Origin: Arion vulgaris
Lineage: Eukaryota > Mollusca > Gastropoda > Stylommatophora > Arionidae
Direction of reading: 5' to 3'
Assembly: GCA_020796225.1 (NCBI GenBank)
Contig: CM036754.1
Span: forward strand, 12,911,867 to 12,975,866
Length of the DNA stretch: 64,000 nt
Of the stretch, positions 10,691 through 21,078 are shown piece after piece. Within the stretch, counting starts at the first letter, position 1; each line of letters opens with the position of its first letter. Under the pieces are notes generated by a model. The model had not been told where the DNA came from. It was given only the letters and a program-made list of their open reading frames with translations, and did no database searches. Both the position numbers and the translations under genes were made by a program.

Positions 10691-11093
10691 ACTTGGCGAG
10701 TCACTAGGGCAAATACAAATAAGATCCAGACCTTTGTCAACGGATGTTTGCGGCGGATTCTCAGATTGAAATGGTATGATAGAGTTACAAACACGGATCT
10801 GTGGATAGGAACAGGGCAGGAACCTATGATGACACAGGTCAAGAGGAGAAGATGGCGATGGATAGGCCATACCTTGCGGAAGACACAGTCGAGTGTCACT
10901 AGACAGGTGCTCGAGTGGAACCCGCAGGAAAACGAAAAAGAGGACGCCCTAAGCAGACTTGGAGACGAGGTCTTACTGAGGAGCTGAAGAGTGCTCAATT
11001 GACCTGGGAGACCATAAAATAACAGCCAGAGACCGAGAAGAGTGGCGAACAACTGTTGAGGCCCTATGCTTCACGAGGAGCGGAGAGGATTAA
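10691..11093 (+). pseudogene. LINE C-terminal domain
   Basis: After a one-base loss at about 10690 the frame gives 'FVNGCLRRILRLKW', then 'RRRWRWIGHTLRK', 'RQVLEWNP' and the conserved RTE-like ending 'LTWETIKITARDREEWR'. The last part needs single-base breaks at about 10928 and 11020. The final stop is at 11091-11093. The domain probably binds the element RNA. Paralogous remnants are at 26902-27661, 15511-15960, 13255-14075 and 46735-46920. Confidence 0.85.
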
Positions 11094-11402
11094 TGATGAA
11101 ACAAAACAAAACGCAGACTATAGTCTTCAGATTTAGAACAGGACACTGCGGTCTGAGAACATACCTCCACAGAATGGGTCTCAGAGACTCAGATGCCTGC
11201 ACATGTGGAGCACTAAAGCAGTCCCCAGAGCACATCATACAAGACTGTACAAGTCTGAGCAGTGTGAGAATGGAAATCTGGCTAACAGAAACAACCCTAC
11301 AGAACAAACTAAGGGGCATCGGTGAAGACCTTAAACGCCACGTCCTCTTGATGACACATACCGGAGTAGTAGCCTAGCAGAAGTTGATCGTAGAAGAAGA
11401 AT
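11094..11402 (+). pseudogene. RNase H-type LINE 3' tail (5'-truncated)
   Basis: The 11066-11377 frame contains 'VFRFRTGHCGLRTYLHRMGL' followed by 'CTCGALKQSPEHIIQDC', a CxC...H...C pattern typical of the region after RNase H in some LINEs. The upstream domains are absent. It ends with GAAGAAGAAT, like the tail of retroposon family A. It directly abuts the RTE-like LINE end. Confidence 0.8.
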
Positions 11403-11514
11403 ATGGTGCTCACCATTCTTTTGTCAGTCATTAGATCACATCGTCAGTAGCTTCAATAAAATGTATAACTCACTTCAGATCACCGCTAGCGTCTCTCAAG
11501 TTAACCCTTTCTCT

Positions 11515-11731
11515 GCTACATACTTTCCGAAGGCTGAGTTAAAAATATGTACTCTTTGTTTCTAAGTCACAAACGTGAATGTACGCCTATAGCAGTGACA
11601 GTAGAAATGTATAACGTGTTAACACGTCTTTAGCCCACAGAGGAGAGATAATAATAGACGTGTTAATGCGTCTTTAGAAGTGAATGGGGGAAACATATAT
11701 ATATATATATACGTCCTTAGCAGCTAAAGGG
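11515..11731. mobile_element. TTAA-type MITE, copy 2
   Basis: This has ends ccctttctctg and cagctaaaggg and is flanked on both sides by TTAA (11511-11514 and 11732-11735). It matches copy 1 at 988-1206 apart from an internal AT microsatellite expansion (11694-11712). A TTAA target plus CCCTTT ends is piggyBac-like. Confidence 0.85.
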
Positions 11732-11769
11732 TTAAGAAACAGGACAGTCTCAGAAGATAGCTTGTTCTT

Positions 11770-12290
11770 GTCTGTCTTCCCCCCGTAGAGATCAATACGC
11801 TGACAAGTATTCCTTCTTTATTCTTGTCTTCCCCCGTAGAGATCAATACGCTGACAAGTATTCCTTCTTTATTCTTGTCTTCCCTCGTAGAGATCAATAC
11901 GCTGACAAGTATTCCTTCTTTATTCTTGTCTTCCCCCCGTATAGACTAATACACTGACAAGTATTCCTTCTTTATTCTTGTCTTCCCCCCGTATAGACTA
12001 ATACACTGACAAATATTCCTTCTTTATTCTTGTCTTCCCTCGTAGAGATCAATACACTGACAAGTATTCCTTCTTTATTCTTGTCTTCCCTCGTAGAGAT
12101 CAATACACTGACAAGTATTCCTTCTTTATTCTTGTCTTCCCCCGTAGAGATCAATACGCTGACAAGTATTCCTTCTTTATTCTTGTCTTCCCCCGTAGAG
12201 ATCAATACGCTGACAAGTATTCCTTCTTTATTCTTGTCTTCCCCCGTAGAGATCAATATGCTGACAAGTATTCCTTCTTTATTCTTTCTT
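11770..12290. repeat. 51-bp minisatellite, about 10 copies
   Basis: The unit contains 'gtagagatcaatacgctgac' and 'aagtattccttctttattc'. At 51 bases (17 codons) it gives stop-free frames on both strands (11972-12322 minus, 12030-12452 plus), which are artefacts. Two units near 11935-12010 carry the variant 'gtatagactaatacactg'. Confidence 0.95.
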
Positions 12291-12354
12291 AAATCCAACC
12301 TTTCTTTTCTTTCATTAATCATTTCCTTTTTTAAAAATATTGTTGTTTTTCTGC

Positions 12355-12441
12355 TTCCACCTCACCTTCTGCTTCCACCTCACCTTCTGCTTCCACCTCA
12401 TTTTCTGCTTCCACCTCACCTTCTGCTTCCACCTCACCTTC
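12355..12441. repeat. 18-bp minisatellite, 5 copies
   Basis: The unit 'cttctgcttccacctcac' is repeated with one substitution. Confidence 0.95.
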
Positions 12442-12484
12442 TGTGTGTTTAATTTGTTATTGTCATTGATCTTATGTCTGTCTT

Positions 12485-12730
12485 CTTCTCTTTCTCTTAG
12501 TTTTTCTTCTTTCTTCTCTTTCTTGAATTCTTCTTTTTCTCTTTCTTCTATCTTCTTCTCTTTCTCTGAGTTTTTCTTCTGTCTTCTCTTTCTCTGAGTT
12601 TTTCTTCTGTCTTCTCTTTCTCTGAGTTTTTCTTCTGTCTTCTCTTTCTCTGAGTTTTTCTTCTGTCTTCTCTTTCTCTGAGTTTTTCTTCTGTCTTCTC
12701 TTTCTCTGAGTTTTTCTTCTGTCTTCTAAC
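12485..12730. repeat. 28-bp CT-rich minisatellite, about 8 copies
   Basis: The unit is 'ctgtcttctctttctctgag' followed by tttttctt. Only the right part is homogeneous; the left edge is degenerate CT-rich sequence. A (CT)n tract follows at 12845-12898. Confidence 0.92.
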
Positions 12731-12858
12731 GTCTACGAAAGTATTCACTCCTGTCTTCTTTATCCAACTGGATCATACCAGTCTATTTCAATAGAGATTT
12801 CTCTATGTTATTTCCCTATCTTTATCTCCTCCATCTTCCCTTTCTATCTCTCTCTCTC

Positions 12859-12899
<41 letters not shown>

Positions 12900-12900
<1 letters not shown>

Positions 12901-13250
12901 CAGTTTCCTTCATGCCGTTCTCAGTCCGCTAAGTTTCTTTACGTCTGCTCATGCGTACTAATACATCCCGTGATTGTTCTTACCCCTAAACTAGATTTGG
13001 ATGTATTTCCCAAGTTTTACTGCAGTCTTCCCTTATATCGATAAATGTCTTTCATGGACACTGGAGCAAAGATATTTTTCTGCAGACAAAAAGAAATTGG
13101 AAGAAATATTTTTAAAAAATCAAAGAAATCGAAAATAATAACATAAAATGGAAACTTAAAGCGACATCTTTGTTGACAACAGTATTAACCCCTTTCATCC
13201 ACCTGATCCAATATATTGGCTAGCGGTCTGTTTTAAGATGACGTAGAGCA
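12900..13250. other. Unannotated stretch
   Basis: No motif-bearing frame. The A-rich part at 13070-13160 may be degraded LINE sequence, but I cannot support it. Confidence 0.35.
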
Positions 13251-13254
13251 AGTA

Positions 13255-14072
13255 TGCTGATAAGATATGCTGATGTATGATTTAAGATATGCAGATGACA
13301 CAGTATTGGTAGCAGAAAGTGAACAAGATCTACAAGAACTAGTGGACCAATTGGACAGAACTAGCAAGGAATATGGATTAGACATTAACATACAGAAAAC
13401 AAAAACTATGGTAATCAACAAGGAAATGGAAAAACCTAAAATGAATATAAAAATACATGGAGAATTACTACATCAAGTAAAAAGCTTCTTATACTCGGTC
13501 AGATTATAACAGATGATGGCAGATGTATAACAGAAATTAAAAAGAGAATAGGAATGGCCAAAGATAATTTCAATAGTATGAGAAAGTTACTGACATCCAA
13601 ACAAATCACAAAGAGGCTAAAAATGAGAATGATCAAATGCTATATATATCCTATATTAATGTATGGCTCGGAAACATGGAGAATGAACAAGCAGTTAGAA
13701 GACAGAATTGATGCATTTGAGATGTGGATATATAGAAGAATAGGCAGAGTTTCATGGACAGAAAAACAGACAAATAAACAAGTTTTAGGAAAACTAGGCA
13801 TGATGAAACAATTATTAAGAGAAATAAAATTCAGACAAGTAAAGTATTTTGGGCACATAAAAAGACATGACACCATGATAAAACATTTACTAAAGGGGAA
13901 AGTTGAGGGGAAGAGCAAGAGGAAGACCGAGAGATAAGTGGGAGGAAACTTTAAGAAATGGACAGGTTACAGTCTGGCAGTGTGCAACACCAAGGCGAAA
14001 GACAGAGGATGCTGGAGATTCATTGCAGCCAACCTTCGATGTGGAGACGGCACCTGATGATGATGATGATGA
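13255..14072 (+). pseudogene. RTE-like LINE 3' half (5'-truncated)
   Basis: It begins inside the polymerase with 'RYADDTVLVAESEQDLQ' (motif C) and continues 'QKTKTMVINKEMEKP'. It runs through 'IYPILMYGSETWRMN', 'MWIYRRIGRVSWTEK' and 'KYFGHIKRHD' to 'GRARGRPRDKWEETL' and a terminal 'RRWRFIAANLRCGDGT'-like end. It closes with a TGATGATGATGATGATGA tail (14054-14072), typical of RTE-like elements. At least three small indels (about 13493, 13900 and 13970) split the frame; I saw no nonsense codons in the correct frames. Confidence 0.9.
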
Positions 14073-14087
14073 GAGCCAGTATACTGA

Positions 14088-14412
14088 CTAATTCGGTATA
14101 CATTGCCAGATAACTGCATCTGGTGGTTAATTACGGAGTTTTTGTTTTTAAAAGCTGATGCTGGCAAGAACAAGTCTATTGTAAACGTGTCCTCTGCAGA
14201 ATGTCGCTGTTGTCACAGATGCCAGACAATCAGTTTGTAGATTATTATCCCACCTCATCCATCGTCGTAGTTGAGATTTCTTTAATGTCTTGTTGCCAAC
14301 ATCGTCTTAGGCGCCCCCTGCATGGTGTTCCAGAAAACACTCCCTCTATAATTGCTTTCTCTACATCAGTGCTGTTCAATGTTTTTATATACTATGGCGC
14401 ATTTGACTGATG
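14088..14412. other. Unannotated stretch
   Basis: No recognisable element or frame was found. Confidence 0.35.
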
Positions 14413-14420
14413 GATGTGGC

Positions 14421-14587
14421 CAGTGGCGGCTCGTTATTAAGGGCCAGGGGGGCTAGGCCCCATCAAAATAATGTGTAACGTGCATTTTTTATTTAATAAA
14501 TTAAAATATAACCTAATCCAGAACCATGATTTTTCCGAAAATGTGTGTCTAGCCCCCACCAACAAAGAGGATCACGAGCCGCCACTG
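14421..14587. mobile_element. hAT-type MITE, copy 2
   Basis: This is 167 bp from CAGTGGCGGCTCGT to ACGAGCCGCCACTG, a perfect terminal inverted repeat. It has a perfect 8-bp duplication gatgtggc at 14413-14420 and 14588-14595. It is the best-preserved of the three copies. Confidence 0.96.
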
Positions 14588-14649
14588 GATGTGGCTATAT
14601 CAATAATAATACAAACGAAAATAAGAGTAATAACATAATATTAATAGTA

Positions 14650-14862
14650 GTATTAATCAGTTATCAGCTATATCAGGACTATCATCATAGCACTCTGGAA
14701 ATGTCCATAGGAGCTCCGATCTCCGCAAATCCAGCAGCGTCCAGCGGTTCAACACGCCAGTTCGATGTTGATTAATCAATCTCTTTGCATATTTAGTATG
14801 TCGTTCTTTTCGGGCTGCACCAATATTGACACCCATCTCTTTCAATCTGGTCAGCGAGTGGG
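14650..14862 (-). pseudogene. RNase H-type LINE 3' tail
   Basis: The minus frame 14657-14845 reads 'ARKERHTKYAKRLINQHRTG' and then 'RWTLLDLRRSELLWTFPECY'. This matches the tails at 21905-22130, 25011-25300 and 47400-47600, where a Cys-rich TCPE/FPEC motif ends the protein. Confidence 0.8.
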
Positions 14863-14864
14863 AT

Positions 14865-15115
14865 TAATAGTAAAAAGTAATAATACTATTAATACTCAGA
14901 ATGACTCAGAGAAACATAAAATGGGACGAATTCAGGAGAAGTGATTAAATCAGAAAAATGTCTGGTCAACCACTAGTAATAACTGTTATAAAAAAGAGAA
15001 GATAGAGATATGTTGGGCATACACTGAGAGAAAATGATCAATGCATAACAAATGAGAGAATAATGAGTTTTAAGAACCCCAGGGGAAGTTCCAGAGCCAA
15101 TGAATATAATAAAAA
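14865..15115 (+). pseudogene. RTE-like LINE C-terminal fragment
   Basis: Broken frames read KWDEFRR, then 'MSGQPLVITVIKK', RYVGHTLREND and a GRS-like end. It is closely related to the copy at 44760-45060. Small indels break it. Confidence 0.65.
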
Positions 15116-15124
15116 CATATGTAG

Positions 15125-15240
15125 TGAAAATATATTGGGGGCTTCCGGAGACAACAAATTACCACACACAGGATTCGAACCACAAGTCTTTACGAAACAA
15201 AGGATGCCATAGAGAAACCCTCAACCGAATTTTAATGAGA
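15125..15240 (-). mobile_element. tRNA-like SINE head
   Basis: The minus strand has a B-box-like 'tggttcgaatcc' and an A-box-like segment about 40 bases upstream. It resembles other SINE heads in the window but the body was not matched. Confidence 0.45.
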
Positions 15241-15249
15241 GAGACAATA

Positions 15250-15500
15250 AATATTGGACAATTCCAAAGAAGAAGTTGAACACATAAAACTTAATAATCA
15301 CAAGAACAGAATTCAATCACAACACACTCTAGAGTGCCACCTGTGTACACCTCATCATCCAAACCATCTTCTCAGGTGTCAAGCGCTAGATGATGTCATA
15401 AAAACCCTCCTTCCTCCAAGGTCAGATAAATGGAATACATTATACGGAACAAAAGAACAACTTACAAACACTGCATAGCATTGAGCCGAAGAGCAAGAGC
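15250..15500 (+). pseudogene. LINE Cys/His tail fragment
   Basis: The 15254-15478 frame contains 'CHLCTPHHPNHLLRCQALDD', the C-x2-C...H...C tail of RNase H-bearing LINEs, followed by a truncated end. No polymerase sequence accompanies it. Confidence 0.6.
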
Positions 15501-15510
15501 TCAAGTTAGT

Positions 15511-15962
15511 CTTTCCTCTTGGGCCTGTGGGCGGCGCATAGGGCAGAGGTCATAGCTCTCCATGTCTCGCGGTTCGTTGCTATTTGCTTTAAGTCTTTAA
15601 TGTTTACTAGGCCCATCGTTGAGCCTTCTCTGGTGATGGTTCTACGCAGAGTCTCTCTTGGTCTTCCTCGTTTTCTTTTTCCCTCTGGTGTCCATATGAG
15701 GGATTGGTAAGGAGTCTTCTCTATCCATTCTAAGTGTGTGGCCGATGTAGTTCCAGCGGCGCTTTCTTATAAAATTTGATACACTTTCTTGCTTGGTCTC
15801 TTGTCTTATGTGTGTATTGGGTCTGAAATCTGACCATTTGAGGTTCAGTATTCTTCTAAGACATTTATTCTCAAAGTTATCTAATTTTCTTTCTAGAGCT
15901 TTTGTTGCTTTCCAACTCTCGCATCCATAATCAAGTGCCGCTGGATGATTGAAGAAGAAGAA
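15511..15962 (-). pseudogene. RTE-like LINE C-terminal domain
   Basis: The minus frame reads 'LDYGCESWKATKALERKLDN', 'FENKCLRRILNLKWSDFRPN', 'RKRRWNYIGHTLRMDRED'. After a frame break near 15675 it continues to 'ATNRETWRAMTSALCAAHRP'. It closely resembles 26902-27661. A GAAGAAGAAGAA run at 15946-15960 lies at the 5' side. Confidence 0.88.
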
Positions 15963-16222
15963 GAACAACAAGTTGCTGATGATAGACAAATAGACAGACA
16001 TTGCGTGCAGACCATATGTAAACGTAAACCGGTACGAGATATGAGAGAGAAATACAACACACTATTGTTAAATTATCTATACGACACTGAGCTCGTGATC
16101 TTTAAGAAAAACAAACACACACAGACAGAAACACACACATCCCAACTTCATTGCTATCATCATGTGCGATACCTTGGAGCGCTCATATCAAACAGAAACC
16201 CCGGTCAACATATTCAAGAACA

Positions 16223-16535
16223 TTGAAGGTAGCAGTGTCTTTTTCTCATCATTTTGAAGGTAGCAGTGTCTTTTTCTCATCATTTTGAAGGTAGCAGTGT
16301 CTTTTTCTCCTCATTTTGAAGGTAGCAGTGTCTTTTTCTCATCATTTTGAAGGTAGCAGTGTCTTTTTCTCATCATTTTGAAGGTAGCAGTGTCTTTTTC
16401 TCATAATTTTGAAGGTAGCAGTGTCTTTTTCTCATCATTTTGAAGGTAGCAGTGTCTTTTTCTCATCATTTTGAAGGTAGCAGTGTCTTTTTCTCATCAT
16501 TTTGAAGGTAGCAGTGTCTTTTTCTCATCATTTTA
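16223..16535. repeat. 31-bp minisatellite, 10 copies
   Basis: The unit 'gaaggtagcagtgtcttttt' plus 'ctcatcatttt' is almost identical across ten copies, so the expansion is recent. Confidence 0.96.
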
Positions 16536-16589
16536 TGATATGTGACCATTGTTTTATGTTAATGTTGGTTTCATTTCTCTTTATGTCTA

Positions 16590-16609
16590 CCTCTCTCTCT
16601 CTCTCGATG

Positions 16610-16640
<31 letters not shown>

Positions 16641-16945
16641 CTCTCTCTCTCTCTCTATATACATATATATATGTGTGTGTATGTATGTATTTATTATTAA
16701 TAATGTCTCTCTAGCTTTCTAACTGTATACCTAACCACCTACCTACCTACCTACCTATCCACCTACCTACTTGTCTCTCCGTCCGTCTGTCTGTCTGCCT
16801 GCTTGTCTGTCTGTCTGCCTGCTTGTCTGCCTACCTACTTGTCTGTCTGTCTGCCTGCTTGTCTGTCTGTCTGTCTGCTTGTCTGTCTGTCTGTCTGCTT
16901 GTCTATCTGTCTGCCTGCTTGTCTGTCTGTCTGTCTGCTTGTCAG
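16590..16945. repeat. CT, TATG and CTGT/CTGC microsatellites
   Basis: Successive (CT)n, a short TA/TG tract, an ACCT tract (16736-16770) and (CTGT/CTGC)n to 16945. Open frames on the plus strand here are simple-sequence artefacts. Confidence 0.95.
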
Positions 16946-17022
16946 CTCATCTGTACGTTTTCATATTGACATCTCCCCATGTCTTTCTAGTCATTACATT
17001 AAAAAAAATAAAGTTGTATCAT

Positions 17023-17160
17023 TAGGGATATTAAAACCACTATAATGTCCCTTTACAGATATTAAAACCACTATAATGTCCCTTTAGTGATATTAAAACC
17101 ACTATAATGTCCCTTTAGTGATATTAAAACCACTATAATGTCCCTTTAGTGATATTGAAA
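17023..17160. repeat. 31-bp minisatellite, 4 copies, then a 46-bp duplication
   Basis: 'gatattaaaaccactataat' recurs every 31 bases. At 17187-17268 the segment 'acataaactctctaagcag' is present twice. Confidence 0.92.
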
Positions 17161-17279
17161 ACCTTCAATATAATCAGAACTGCTAACATAAACTCTCTAA
17201 GAAGCAGCACTGAACAAGCACTTGAACATAAACTCTCTAAGCAGTAGCACTGAACAAGCACTTGAACATGAAATAGATT

Positions 17280-17651
17280 AAACTAAACACTATTATCTAA
17301 ATGTTTCTGAGTCTTGATTACCTCCTCTTGAACCGCATGACCAGGTGTTGAACCCTCTTGTCTGATGCTCATGTCAGTTCAGTTGTCACAAATCTTCTAA
17401 TACAAAGTTATCAATTCCGTGAAACTAATTGGCTGTTTGATTTAATCCGATAACCAGATGCCCCCAGGAGGAGGATGTAATCAGATCAAAGATAAATGAA
17501 CCAGGATGAGGGGATTGGAGAGGGAGAAGAATTACGTTGAACAAATAAGAGATATACAACAACAGGTTGATGGCGGTTTGTATATCAAAGTAGGGATCAG
17601 TATGGCTAATCAAGAAACAAACAAAAACCAATAAAGTAATTAATGACAATA
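17280..17651. other. Unannotated stretch
   Basis: No motif-bearing frame or element end was found. Confidence 0.35.
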
Positions 17652-17659
17652 TTTTAGAG

Positions 17660-18123
17660 CAGCGTTTCCTAAGTGGACGGTATTGCTCGTCAGTGGGCGC
17701 TGAAGCGTTCTAGGAGGGTGGGAAGGGGCGATAGTGAGTTCAGAAGAATTGGGGGTGTTCAGTCGATTAGGGCTCAGTGGCTCCTTAAAGAAGAAATTAA
17801 TAATAAATATTTTAAAATAAATTATTTTCGTGATTTTGCGATTGAATAATCATTTAAAATTTGAATTCTGCATTTTAATTCATCTTATGTCGGTCTTACA
17901 CGATCCATTTTTTTTATCAATTTTCTATTTCAATCATATAATCATTTGAAAATTGACCATGTATTACAGAAATATATATCAATTTTCTATGTCAAAGAGA
18001 AAATAGAGCATGTATGTATGTGGGAGGGGGTGTTGGCAAACTGTTATAATGTGGAGGGGGGCGTTACACAAAGTTTATATCGTTCAAAGTGGGCTGTGGG
18101 CCAGAAAAGTTTAGGAACCAATG
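17660..18123. mobile_element. hAT-type non-autonomous element, 464 bp
   Basis: The ends are CAGCGTTTCCTAA and TTAGGAACCAATG, an imperfect inverted repeat. It is flanked by a perfect 8-bp duplication ttttagag (17652-17659 and 18124-18131). The same element lies inverted at 55038-55526. The subterminal block 'agtggacggtattgctcgtc' matches 'actttgggcggtatcgcccc'-type sequence in the other copy. It has no coding potential. Confidence 0.92.
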
Positions 18124-18239
18124 TTTTAGAGTAAAGGTGAACATTAGTGTAAAAGGTAGAGATTGAACATTTGAGATCTGATTAGTCCTCACACATACTG
18201 TAGTTTCATCTCGTTGGTGCACAGTCCCATTGTTTCGAG

Positions 18240-18450
18240 CTGAGATCTTCTTCTTCATTTGTCGTCACACTGCTACCGGGTTGTTGCCCAGTGTCGTGGT
18301 TTTCTGTTTTTGTCTTACGCTGTTCTGGTGGCTTGGGTAATTGTTATTTTTGCTCTTTCACATGATTCTGCTACGCCATCTAACCATCTTTTCGTGGTCT
18401 TCCTCTTGCCTTATCTCTCGATGTTCTGTTGTAGAAGACTCTGTATACTG
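18240..18450 (-). pseudogene. LINE 3' end
   Basis: The minus strand reads GRPRKRWLDGVAE in one frame and then, with stops, a 'DKNRKPRHWAT'-like end near a GAAGAAGAT tail (18246-18254). This matches the ending of RTE-like LINEs. It is badly decayed. Confidence 0.6.
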
Positions 18451-18454
18451 TTGA

Positions 18455-19268
18455 GTTTGAATGCATTCTTATTAAGTGGCCAAAAAAAACTTCATTTTTC
18501 TAGAAATTGGGGAAGTGATGAAGTATTGTTGTATATAGACGAATTCATTTTAAAATCAACACAAAACGCTAACTTGAAGTTATATTATCCAACAAGTTCA
18601 GTTTAACAATAAGGAATATCAATATTATGAATATTTTTAACCAATAAATAACCATAGACTCACAGAATTGAGTAAAAAAGCAATAAAGCTTGCAGTGTTC
18701 TATCAAACATCTATATTTTCCAGCCCCTTCTCTGATCTAGTTCGGGGGATTTCCCAGACAGTTGCCTGGCCTAGTTATCTAGAGTTGGCTGTGGTCAACC
18801 ACACCGCTTGCAGGTGACAGCACAGACTAGGTTATGAGAGGTACATGAGAAGCTGTGGGGGAAAGTGGAAGAGGTTTTGTGGAAGAAGACAGTATTTGTC
18901 TGGAAGACACTATACCATGTCAAGCAATCATGCCGGATACAGGATAGTACCTAGGTGGCGCCAGGGGTACAGAGTCTGATGCGCTCATGTAGGAACTGCA
19001 CATTTTTACTCTACGGAAGGCAACAAGACAACGGTGGCTAGGCACTCTCAGATGACCCACAGCTCACGGATTTGAATTCAGAGAGTTGAGAAATTGTGTG
19101 TGTTCATATTAACAGTTCGGTACTAGTTTGCAGAGTGAGAGAAATATCGTGAGGGGATAATAGTCATACATATCGTCGGGCATAGTGCTAAATTACCGTC
19201 ATTCTAACTTATAGTGTTGTCTTACTCTTGTCCGATTGTTCTCAACCTTTCCTTCCAGTACAGTTTTC
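18455..19268. other. Unannotated stretch
   Basis: No open frame above background and no recognised element. The GC-richer part at 18720-18990 may be an unidentified dispersed repeat. Confidence 0.35.
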
Positions 19269-19271
19269 AAC

Positions 19272-19655
19272 ATGGTACCTTACTGACATACTGACACACC
19301 ACCTTACTGTTATCATACTACCTTACTGACATACTGACATACCACCGTACTGTTATCATACTACCTTACTGACATACTGACATACCACCGTACTGTTATC
19401 ATACTACCTTACTGACATACTGACATACCACCGTACTGTTATCATACTACCTTACTGACATACTGACATACTGACATACCACCGTACTGTTATCATACTA
19501 CCTTACTGACATACCACCTTACTGTTATCATACTACCTTACTGACATACTGACATACCACCTTACTGTTATCATACTACCTTACTGACATACTACCTTAC
19601 TGTTATCATACTACCTTACTGACATACTACTTTACTGTTATCATACTACCTTACC
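19272..19655. repeat. About 43-bp minisatellite, 8 copies
   Basis: Units are built from 'cttactgacatactgacata' and 'ccaccgtactgttatcatac'. Copies vary by one or more 'actgacat' sub-units. The array is cut by a family A insertion at about 19656 and resumes briefly at 19925 ('cttacagttatcatattatc'). Confidence 0.92.
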
Positions 19656-19918
19656 GCCCGTGTGGTGCCAGGGCCCGCAAGGAAGTAAAAGTAGTGACCC
19701 TGCGACCTACTAGGCATCTTGTAAGAGGCGACTTATGTAGGACCTAGGGAAGCTACCCTAGTAAATAAAAACCATCGCAGAAAATCATATGTGTTTTCCT
19801 ACTTAAGTAGGCGCATACCTGGCACAACGTACAATCGCTCTTAGGCTCAGATCACATACAATTAACAAAGAGTGGTTTACAAATGGTCGATATGGAGCGC
19901 CCGAAAAAGAAGAAAGAA
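19656..19918 (+). mobile_element. Retroposon family A copy inserted in a minisatellite
   Basis: A full-length copy from 'cgtgtggtgccagggcccgc' to 'gaaaaagaagaaagaag'. The flanks tactaccttac and tattatcttac match at 9 of 11 bases, a plausible old target-site duplication, and both flanks are minisatellite sequence. Confidence 0.85.
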
Positions 19919-19944
19919 GATATTATCTTACAGTTATCATATTA

Positions 19945-21078
19945 TCTTTCTAGTATCATGTCACCTTGAGTTATCTTTCTAGTATCATGTCACCTTGAGT
20001 TATCTTTCTAGTATCATGTCACCTTGAGTTATCTTTCTAGTATCATGTCACCTTGAGTTATCTTGCTAGTATCATGTCGCCTTGCGTTATCTGGCTAGTA
20101 TCATGTCACCTTGCGTTATCTGGCTAGTATCATGTCACCTTGCGTTATCTGGCTAGTATCATGTCACCTTGCGTTATCTGGCTAGTATCATGTCACCTTG
20201 CGTTATCTGGCTAGTATCATGTCACCTTGCGTTATCTGGCTAGTATCATGTCACCTTGCGTTATCTGGCTAGTATCATGTCACCTTGAGTTATCTGGCTA
20301 GTACCATGTCACCTTGCGTTATCTGGCTAGTATCATGTCACCTTGCGTTATCTGGCTAGTATCATGTCACCTTGCGTTATCTGGCTAGTATCATGTCACC
20401 TTGAGTTATCTGGCTAGTATCATGTCACCTTGAGTTATCTGGCTAGTATCATGTCACCTTGAGTTATCTGGCTAGTATCATGTCACCTTGCGTTATCTGG
20501 CTAGTATCATGGCACCTTGCGTTATCTGGCTAGTATCATGTCACCTTGAGTTATCTGGCTAGTATCATGTCACCTTGCGTTATCTGGCTAGTATCATGTC
20601 ACCTTGAGTTATCTGGCTAGTATCATGTCACCTTGAGTTATCTGGCTAGTATCATGGCACCTTGCGTTATCTGGCTAGTATCATGTCACCTTGAGTTATC
20701 TGGCTAGTATCATGTCACCTTGCGTTATCTGGCTAGTATCATGTCACCTTGAGTTATCTGGCTAGTATCATGTCACCTTGCGTTATCTGGCTAGTATCAT
20801 GTCACCTTGCGTTATCTGGCTAGTATCATGTCACCTTGAGTTATCTGGCTAGTATCATGTCACCTTGAGTTATCTGGCTAGTATCATGTCACCTTGAGTT
20901 ATCTGGCTAGTATCATGTCACCTTGCGTTATCTGGCTAGTATCATGGCACCTTGCGTTATCTGGCTAGTATCATGTCACCTTGAGTTATCTGGCTAGTAT
21001 CATGTCACCTTGCGTTATCTGGCTAGTATCATGTCACCTTGCGTTATCTGGCTAGTATCATGGCACCTTGCGTTATTC
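19945..21078. repeat. 29-bp minisatellite, about 39 copies
   Basis: The unit is 'ttatctggctagtatcatgt' plus caccttgcg. The first four copies carry 'ctttctag' in place of 'ctggctag'. Later copies toggle between ttgcg and ttgag, and occasionally 'atggcacc' replaces 'atgtcacc'. The ordered variants imply local homogenisation. Confidence 0.96.

Larger units (their letters stand above)
7775..11093 (+). mobile_element. RTE-like LINE, nearly full length
   Basis: This is a non-LTR retrotransposon with a GC-richer leader (7775-8170), then an endonuclease, a reverse transcriptase and a C-terminal zinc-ribbon-like domain. It ends at 11093 with a short TGATGA-type tail. The frame is broken eight times by single-base gains or losses, nearly all in short homopolymers, with no in-frame nonsense codon between them. 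Allowing for those breaks the frame spans about 1,050 codons from the ATG at 7923, normal for RTE-like elements. The copy may be intact in the animal and damaged only in the assembly. A different LINE 3' end abuts it on each side. Confidence 0.9.

Noticed and set aside
12548..12748. Charged Lys/Glu/Arg coiled-coil-like frame
   Set aside because: CT-rich 28-bp repeat read on the minus strand; period shifts frame each unit.
16144..16226. Short YLGALISN-like segment suggesting a LINE thumb
   Set aside because: Only about eight residues fit and flanking translation does not support it.
18259..18606. 115-codon plus frame with a hydrophobic start resembling a membrane protein
   Set aside because: It overlaps a minus-strand LINE 3' end (GRPRKRWLDGVAE), of which it is the antisense shadow.
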